A stretch of 64,000 bases of DNA. It comes from Reticulitermes speratus. Taxonomy: Eukaryota > Arthropoda > Insecta > Blattodea > Rhinotermitidae. Of this stretch, positions 56,653 to 64,000 are shown in pieces (the first letter of the stretch is position 1; the number at the start of each line of letters is the position of its first letter). The DNA is taken from assembly GCA_021186555.1 (NCBI GenBank), contig JAJKFL010000039.1, positions 24,077,733 through 24,141,732 on the forward strand, written 5' to 3'. The translations under genes were made by a program, and so were the position numbers. A model generated the notes under the pieces. It saw only the letters and a list, made by a program, of their open reading frames with translations. It was not told the origin of the DNA and searched no databases.

Positions 56653-57960
56653 ACTTAGTTCATTTCCTTGTAGTTCCTTCATTCACACAGTAGTTCCTTC
56701 ATTCACACAGTAATCTATTAACAGCAAAAGTTACTGTGTAAGAAAAACGCGCAAGCTAGTCATTTTCCGAATGAAGTCATACAAGTCTCTTATTTATTTA
56801 TTTAATTAGTTACTTATTCGGTGGTATAATATTTTATGAAGTTGCAGCTCCGATCACGGTAAGGTGAGTACTAAATAATGAACTGGAAATGATGTAGAAT
56901 GAAATGGTCTGAGCCTCACCGAGGTACTGACCAGGGATTTCATTGCAAGGACTGAGGAAAACAAAAACCGTGTCAGGAAATTTTGTGTCCCGGCCAATAT
57001 TCGAAGCGAGCACCTCCCGAATACCAACCTGAAACATTACCGCTACCCTACCACTCGACGCGATGAATATCGATCCCATGCCTTTGAAATACCGAGTAAA
57101 CACGCTGTCATACCACGACACATAACTAACATTCAGCGGTTTGCGCACAACTTACCAGGTCTACTTTCTGCAGGCATCGATCTCATGGACGGAACCATAG
57201 TTTATAGTTTTCGATTCGGAAGTTGAAAATTTAAACGCTTCTTGGAACGAGAATACCTACCCGACCCACTTCGAGTGCAAAACGCTACTGTCTGTTCTAT
57301 GCCGTATTGGTATTCAGTTTACCAGTGGCAACTCGCTAAAGAAATCTGGGCAGTAGGAATTACGTTCAATGACCACATACCGACCTGTCTGTGTATCTAA
57401 GCAATCAATATACCGACTGCCTAACCGTATATGAAACCTCCAATTCTGGACTCTAATATCACTGCGTAGTTGGCTGGCTGCGTACTGCTGCGTAGAACTA
57501 CGAAGGCGATGAAGCCTTCTGATTGCGCTTTTGAAAACTCTCCAACAGACCGGACCAGACTGGAATTGGAGTATGGCAGCAGGGAGAAGTAGACGACGGC
57601 GAAGAAGGACAACAAAAATGGAATGAGAAGAATATGAAGTTGCAATAACCACCCCCCCCCCCCCCAAAAAAAAAAGAGAGGAAGATGTGATGAGTGTTTG
57701 GTGTACACCACATCTTATTATCACTGAGGGGCTCACGTTCTTGCGATGTTTACAACTGGAATTTAAAATAACAAAAGACTAATGTATACCCCAGACAACG
57801 ATTTTTTGTAATTACGAGGAGCGCGCTGTGGACATATGGAACAACGTGGTGTGGTGAGTGACTCATTGGCCTACATCAAGTCTTCTCGCGTCAGTCTCAC
57901 AAGCAGAGAGCAAGTGGGTCGCTCTGCTCATTCCAAACACCGGCAATACGAAGCGCCTAT
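56653..57960. other. Intergenic stretch
   Basis: Holds a SINE-D copy (listed) and a C14A10 run at 57652-57675. A tandem ttcattcacacagtagttcc pair lies near 56680-56710. Otherwise nothing recognised. Confidence 0.45.
56915..57070 (-). mobile_element. SINE family D copy, diverged
   Basis: It has gtactgaccagggatttcat and gcaaggactgaggaaaac, alignable with the 1.8-kb copy, but the head is weak. Confidence 0.45.
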
Positions 57961-57964
57961 TTCA

Positions 57965-60902
57965 GCAATAAATTAGAAAAGTCACCGTAAACATGCTCGG
58001 ACCTGGACGGATTCTTTGGTACAACTTAAGCAACGGAAAAGGAATATGAGATTTCGGACATGGAACGTGAGGAGCCTGTATAGGTCAGGGTCACTTATGA
58101 GAGTGGCCAGGGAATTAGCGAGGTATAAATTAGATTTAGTGGGTGTACAGGAGGTTAGGTGGGACAAAAGTGGCACAGTAAGAGCAGGGGATTATACTTT
58201 TTTCTATGGAAAAGGTGTAATATCATTGTTCTGAACGTGCAAGCACCAACTGAGGAGAAAAGTGATGACTAAAAGGACAGTTTCTATGAGGAATTAGAAC
58301 AGGTTTTCAATCATTTTCCTAAGTACCATATGAAAATTCTGTTAGGAGATTTTAATGCAAAATTGAGGATTTCAAACCGACGATCGTGAATGAGAGTTTA
58401 CATTAGGATAGTAATGATAATGGTGTTAGAATTGTAAACTTTGCCACATCAATAAAACTGGTTGTTAAGAGCACGATGTTCCCGCACCGAAATATTCATA
58501 AATACAACTTGACATCCCCTGATGGGAAGACTCATAATCAGATTGATCACGTATTGATAGATAGGAGATGGCATTCAAGTATACTCGATGTGCGATCTTC
58601 GAGTGGAGCTGCTTATCATATCTGGTGGTTGCAAAGGTTAGGGAAAGACTGGCGGTAATTAAATAAGAAGCACAGAAGTTTGATGCGGAGAGATTTAATC
58701 TCAAGAAGCTAAGTGAACTAGAGGTTAGGAAGCAGTATCAGATAACGATCTAAAACAGGTTTGCAGCTTTGGAGAACATAAATGCTACTGAGGACATAAA
58801 TAGGGTTTGGGAAAACATGAGAGTTTCAAAATCTCAGCTAAAGAGAGTCTAGGGCTGTATGAAAGGAAGCAGCATAAACCATGGTTTAACGAAGAATGTT
58901 CAAAATTTGTAGATCAAAGGAAGCAGGCTAAAATGCTGTGGTTACAGAATCTAAACCAAAGTAATGTAGATAATAAGAACAATGTAAGACGTGAAGCTAG
59001 TAGACATTTCAGGAACAAAAAGAAAGAATATCTGAAAGCTAAAATTAATTAAATTGAAACAAACAGTCAGAACAAGAATATCAGAGACTTGTATAGGGGC
59101 ATCAATGACTTTAAGAAGGGTTACCAGCCTAGAAATAATGTACTAAAGGATGAGAAGGGTGATCTGGTTGCAGACTCCCACAGTATTTTGGCTAGGTGGA
59201 GGAATCATTTCTTTCAGCTATTAAATGTACATGGGGTTAATTATGTGAGGCACACTGAACTAAATACAGCAGAGCCACTGGCGCCTCAGCCCAGTGACTC
59301 TGAGGTTAAGATGGCTCTTGAAAAGCTAAAAAGGCACAACTCACCAGGTATTGATCAAATTCCAGAAGAACTGATTAAAGCAGGAGGTAGGACAATTCGT
59401 TCTGAGATCCATAAACTTATTAATTCTATTTGGAATAAAGAGGAATTACCTGAGCAGTGGAAGGAGTCAATCATTGTACCTATTTATAAGAAGGGGGATA
59501 AAACAGATTGCAGTAATTATCGAGGCATATCACTTTTGTCGACCACATACAAAATTCTATCCAACATCCTTCTGTCAAGGTTAACTCCATATGCAGAGGA
59601 AATTATTGGGGAGCATCAGTGTGGATTTAGACGTAACAGGTCGACTACTGATTATATATTCTGCATTCGTCAAATACTTGAGAAAAAATGGGAATACAAT
59701 GAGGCAGTGCATCAGCTATTTATAGACTTCAAGAAAGCCTATGATTCAGTTAGGAGGGAGGTCTTGTATAATATTCTCATTGAGTTTGGTATCCTATGAA
59801 ACTAGTAAGGAGAGTAAAAATGTGTCTAATTGAAACCTATAGCAGAGTCCGGGTAGGCAAACATTTGTCTGACACATTTCCTATTAAGAATGGTTTGAAA
59901 CAAGGAGATGCTTTATCGCCACTGCTTTTCAACTTTGCTTTGGAATATGCCAATAGGAGGGTTCAGGCAAACCAGGAGGGCTTGAAATTAAGTGCTACAC
60001 ATCAGCCTCTAGTTTATATTGATGATGTTAATATATTGGGCGGAAGCGTACATGCTATAAAGAAAAACACAGAAGCTTTAGTAGTCGGTAGTAAGGAGAT
60101 TGGTCTAGAAGTAAATGCTGAGAAAACTAAGTACATGGTTATGTCTCGCAATTAGAATGCAGGACAAAATCACAACATGAAGATAGATAATAAATCCTTT
60201 GAAAGGGTGGAACAGTTCAAATCTTTGGGAACAACCCTAAGAAATCGAAATTCCATTCAGGAAGAAATTAAGAGCAGATTGAAGTCGGGGAATGCTTGTT
60301 ATCCTTCGGTGCAGAATCTTCTGTCTTCCAGTTTGCTATCCAAAAATACAAAGATTAAGATATACAGAACTATAATTTTGCCTGTTGTTTTGTATGGGTG
60401 TGAGACTTGGTCTCTCACACCGAGGGAGGAACATAGGCTGAGGGTGTTCGAGAATAGGGTGCTGAGGAGGATATTTGGGCTTAAGAGGGACGAGGTAACA
60501 GGGGAGTGGAGAAGACTACATAATGAGGAACTTAATGATCTGTACTCATCACCAAATATTATTTGGGCGATAACATCAAGAAGAATGAGGTGGGAGGGGC
60601 ATGTAGCATGTATGGGTGAGGGGAGAGGTGCATACAGGATTTTGGTGGGGACACCTGAGGGAAGGAGACCACTTGGAAGACTCAGGCGTAGATGGGAGGA
60701 TAATATTAAAATGGATCTTCAAGAAGTGGGATGGGGGCATGGACTGGATTGATATGGCTCAGGATAGGGACAGGTGGCGGTCTCTTGTGAATGCGGTAAT
60801 GAACCTTCGGGTTCCATAAAATGCGGGGAATTTCTTGACTAGCTGAGGACTTGTTAGCTTCTCAAGAAGGACTCTGCTCCATGGAGTTATTAGTTAGTTA
60901 AT
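57965..60902 (+). mobile_element. LINE family 1 copy 2
   Basis: Starting near ggacctggacggattctttg, it encodes [15 protein letters not shown] and [13 protein letters not shown], with a deletion near 58216 (about 0.12 kb relative to copy 1). It retains the endonuclease C-terminal part that copy 1 lost (DHVLIDRRWHSS, about 58546). The reverse transcriptase has [45 protein letters not shown] and YIDDVN (about 60014). The C-terminus ends MNLRVP. The 3' UTR ends ccatggagttattagttag. Frameshifts near 58215, 59793 and 60740, stops in the 58240-58760 region, and a stop at 60153 disable it. The 5' edge and duplication are uncertain (7-bp ctatttc candidate). Confidence 0.85.
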
Positions 60903-61244
60903 CTATTTCTACTGTTTCCAGTAATCTTTACACTTCAGTACGTGCGTCGACAATAATCAGAACTGAGAAACGTACCAAAGTATATTTGTAACGAAATAAA
61001 TCCTTCGGAAAGTAGGGGGGAAACCTGCTCAAACTCTACAGAGTGATACCAATATTGAATTTGGTGCATGCATCAGAATGAGAACTCTTAACAACAGAAA
61101 TCCTGAACAGCATGTGTTGCGCGAGGAGTGAGCCAGGTTGAGCCGTGGGCCATGGCCTACCCAAAAAATGAATTGGCGCACTCAGTGGGCCACCCTGGCA
61201 AAATTCCACTTAAAAACATTACGATGGCATACATTCAGGCCAAC
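60903..61244. other. Unassigned intergenic stretch
   Basis: No recognisable feature. Confidence 0.5.
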
Positions 61245-61540
61245 TCGCGAGCGCGCCGGAATAGCGTAGGCGATACAGGGACTCGGCTCTGGGTTGGGCG
61301 GTCCGTGGTTGGAACCCCGGTAGAGCCAATCGATTTTTTCTCTTCTCCGAAACGTCCAGACGGGCTGGTGGACCCACCCTGCTTCCCATGCAATGAGTAC
61401 CGGGGTTGCCTCTCGGGGATTAAGCGGTCGGGGCGTCTACCGCCGATGTTGAGAATGAGTGGAGCTATAGATCTTCTCCTCCTGTATGCCTACATGGCGT
61501 GGACAGAGACAACTTTACCTTTATCTTTGCCAACACGAGA
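61245..61540 (+). mobile_element. SINE family A, near full length
   Basis: The tRNA-like head has ccggaatagcgtaggcgata and a B-box-like gtggttggaaccccgg. The body has gaaacgtccagacgggctgg, ccatgcaatgagtaccgggg and tgcctacatggcgtggac and ends in a tttacctttatctttg stretch. Confidence 0.82.
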
Positions 61541-61542
61541 CT

Positions 61543-62060
61543 ATTTCAACGGTGCCTCATTATTCTAGCATTATTGTTACTGTATAATATTTTAGTTAGT
61601 GTCGGTATGAAATGTTCCTACGTAACGAAAAGTAGACTCGAACCATCGATAGCAAAGCTAGAGTCCGGTTGTTCATTCCACGTGAAACCTTGATATTCAA
61701 AGCTGCAGTGGGCATGATGCTGTCTTCCTATGAAACATATGTAAAGCTGCGGTACGCTTTTAGAACATAGGATGCACATTACCTTATCACATTATTTACT
61801 ACAGAATTGTTTCATTTTAATACTGCACTTAACGACAATAATGCGGAGTACAGCAAGCCCTTCTCACCGAGCAGCGCCAAACATATACAAAACAATAAGA
61901 ATTCTGTAACGTGGTCTGTTAAAATGTGGCAACAGCAAACACGACAAGGGTGTGAAAAGAGAATCGTTAAGAAGAACCTGGGTTATGAGATGTCTGGAGT
62001 GGAAAATGTACGGTATTACACAACGCGGCACTTCGTAATCTACAGTTGACAAGGAACTGT
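61543..62060. other. Unassigned intergenic stretch
   Basis: No recognisable feature. Confidence 0.5.
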
Positions 62061-62064
62061 TGCA

Positions 62065-62365
62065 GTAAAGGGTAAAAGTTGTCTCTGTGCACGTCATGAA
62101 GTTATATCGGGAAGTGGAAATACAGCTCCACTCATTCTTAACCTTGGCACTAGATGGTGGTGGGTGACCAAACTCATGCCCCGCCAGCTTTACTCTCAAG
62201 GAAAGAGCCCCCTATACCACTGAATAGAAGGATGGGTGGATCCCACAGCCTGTCTGGACGCTCTCGAGAAAAGAGAAATCGCCTGCTCCTGCAGGAATTT
62301 GAACCACAATTCCTCCGCCGTCTAGCCCCTAACCTAGTCACTGTGCCGACTGAGCAATTGTTATG
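62065..62365 (-). mobile_element. SINE family A, near full length
   Basis: It runs from a complementary tail (gtaaagggtaaaagttg) through ctcattcttaaccttggcac and the body to a head-side stretch cgtctagcccctaacctag and tcactgtgccgactgag. Confidence 0.8.
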
Positions 62366-63639
62366 GTGGTGAAATCAAATAATCACCATGTAGCAGAGAT
62401 AGAGTAATGTGAGAACACCGTGAAAAGAAATAACACGGACAGTAGAGAAATGGGTTGTAAGGATGTGATCTGAATGTAACTGGCTTAGGGTCTTGTCCAT
62501 TAACGGGCTTCGTCAGTACTAGCGGTGTTCAGCCTCCGTGTTCTGTTGTCGGAGTTAGTTCGCTCGTCACTGAGACATTACAAGGCCATTTAAGGATACA
62601 GCAGGCACGGTAACAGTACCACACAAACTGCATATTATATGGAGGAGACTCTTACTTGGCCATGCAGTTTGAAGGCACGGTTTCAAATTCTGTCCACAAC
62701 GATATGTATGCTTTCCGTCACGAATAGTTATCCCATTATTTGTTTCAATTTCTCGAACTTGAAGCCTGGGACAGAGCAAGCCCGGGAAATTCCGGGGAAT
62801 AAGACGAGATACCATTTCACAGAACTGGATCACAGCAATGAATTTAATCTCCTAGAAGACATATAAAACAAAGGAGATTGATAACTTACAATCCACGTTC
62901 CATTTGTAAACAAACACAATTAAAAAATCCTGTTCTACAATAGGGGAATTTAAATAAGCATAATTTCATTTACACAGATCTGATGGATCTGGATATTTTA
63001 TGCTGTGATGCTTCAGAAAAACATATTTCGTGATCTTAAAAATCAGTACACCAGATGGTTTATTATTTATACTTAGTTTGTACTGAACATCGTGAACACC
63101 GTACGATACATTTTACCACTAGCTTTCTTCGACGTTGGAGGAGTAAATTCATACGCCTGTTTGTTCATACCTGACAAAAGGAGACTGTATGATTCCTCTT
63201 CTATGAATCATGCTTTCATTGTACGTGTTCCGAGACTCCTGCGTTTTGCCCGTTCGTACGTTGTGGTTGCATGTTCACTTTTCATTTTCAAAGTTCCCCT
63301 AGCAATTAAACTCATTTTCTACCTCTGAGTAGGCCTACAGGTTTGGACCCAACTCATTCACACCAATATGACGTTAACTAATATACGACAGAGAAATTAA
63401 GGCTGTTTGGCGCCCTACCAACATATTCTGAACGTTATTCCTATGAAGAACCGTATTTCAGAGGCTGTCACGGAGCCTGGCAGAGGCCTATCAGAAAAGG
63501 GAACCACCTTTATTTCTTGTGTGCAGATGGGTATTGATGGCACTGGGTGGAAAGACGGTTCTCAAAATCCGCCTCTGAAGAATTTCCGCCAGAAGGTTTC
63601 TCTAGCAGTTTTCTTCATGTTCCAACAGAACAAGGTTAA
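62366..63639. other. Unassigned intergenic stretch
   Basis: No recognisable feature. Confidence 0.5.
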
Positions 63640-63800
63640 CGTGAAAGACAATTTGTCCCTCTGCACGCCATGACGGCATATGGTGGAGTTCCGGTATAGC
63701 TCCATTCATTCTTCGTCTCGGCACTACATGGAGGTGAGTGGTCAGCTTCACGCCTTGGCCGCTTTACACCCGGGAAAAAAAACCCCGGTACCCAGCGCGA
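63640..63800 (-). mobile_element. SINE family A, 3' half
   Basis: cgccatgacggcatatgg, attcattcttcgtctcggca and ggtgagtggtcagcttcacg appear in minus orientation; the head is missing. Confidence 0.7.
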
Positions 63801-63917
63801 AAAGTCTGCCATAATTTCGAGACCAGTGGTTATACCCTGGGGAATTCATGACTTGATTACTAACTCAAGGAGTCGCTACGATCTAATCTCTGACGCCACA
63901 GAGAGAAAAATTACAGT

Positions 63918-64000
63918 AAATTATAATTTGACTTGTTTTACATGAGCGTGAAACTTGGTCTTTCGATCTACGGGAGGAACACATATTGAGGATGTGTGAG
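63918..64000 (+). mobile_element. LINE family 1 fragment running off the window edge
   Basis: tataatttgacttgttttac, then a gtgaaacttggtctttcgat stretch and ggaggaacacatattgagg resemble the codons for [20 protein letters not shown], with decayed frame. The copy continues beyond 64000. Confidence 0.65.

Noticed and set aside
1-64000. LTR retrotransposons, endogenous viruses or Polintons
   Set aside because: I found no paired long terminal repeats, no protease, integrase or capsid-like motifs and no large terminal inverted repeats of that kind. All reverse transcriptase seen here is of LINE type.
1-64000. CRISPR array or bacterial operon
   Set aside because: No regularly spaced identical repeats, and sequence composition and repeats are clearly those of an animal genome.

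Overview
The window looks like repeat-rich intergenic DNA from a large-genome insect, probably a polyneopteran (cockroach, termite, orthopteran or stick-insect grade). That placement is inference. It rests on two APE-type LINE families of a kind abundant in such genomes, several tRNA-derived SINE families, hAT and pogo-like MITEs, and AT-rich DNA without operons. I recognise no intact host gene, functional tRNA, rRNA or CRISPR array. The recognisable coding sequence is transposon-derived or belongs to a broken multicopy family.

Layout. 0-9 kb: SINE pieces, a 3' scrap of LINE family 1, two ribozyme-type relics (1.2 and 8.3 kb), and a 5'-truncated copy of a multicopy insect gene family (3.37-4.6 kb). 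10.2-10.9 kb: a palindromic element with hammerhead-like ribozymes on both arms. 12.8-14.7 kb: a longer broken copy of the same gene family. 17.9-21.9 kb: a DDE transposase pseudogene on the minus strand, split by a LINE-1 copy with a 15-bp target duplication. 24.5, 27.7, 34.3 and 35.1 kb: further palindromic or ribozyme-type elements. 36.0 kb: a hAT MITE with a perfect 8-bp duplication. 39.3 kb: a pogo/Tigger-like MITE. 45.7-46.6 kb: a decayed metazoan Mutator-like transposase. 47.6-50.4 kb: SINEs nested in a SINE, in LINE-2 and in LINE-1. 52.0-56.0 kb: a pogo-like MITE that received a nearly full-length LINE-2 and, separately, a SINE. 56-64 kb: three more LINE-1 copies and several SINEs.

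Most notable is a set of short non-coding elements, most of them inverted (head-to-head). They carry a type-I-like minimal hammerhead core: CUGANGA, a stem-II hairpin, GAAAC, a 2-bp stem III, and a CCCC/GGGG stem I. They are flanked by 8-18 bp target duplications, and five share an asymmetric tail with a motif like ATGCACGGTG. This combination suggests non-autonomous Penelope-like or retrozyme-like retroelements. Five ribozyme motifs look structurally complete by eye; others are relics. All pairings, families and boundaries were read by eye, with no alignment or database search.
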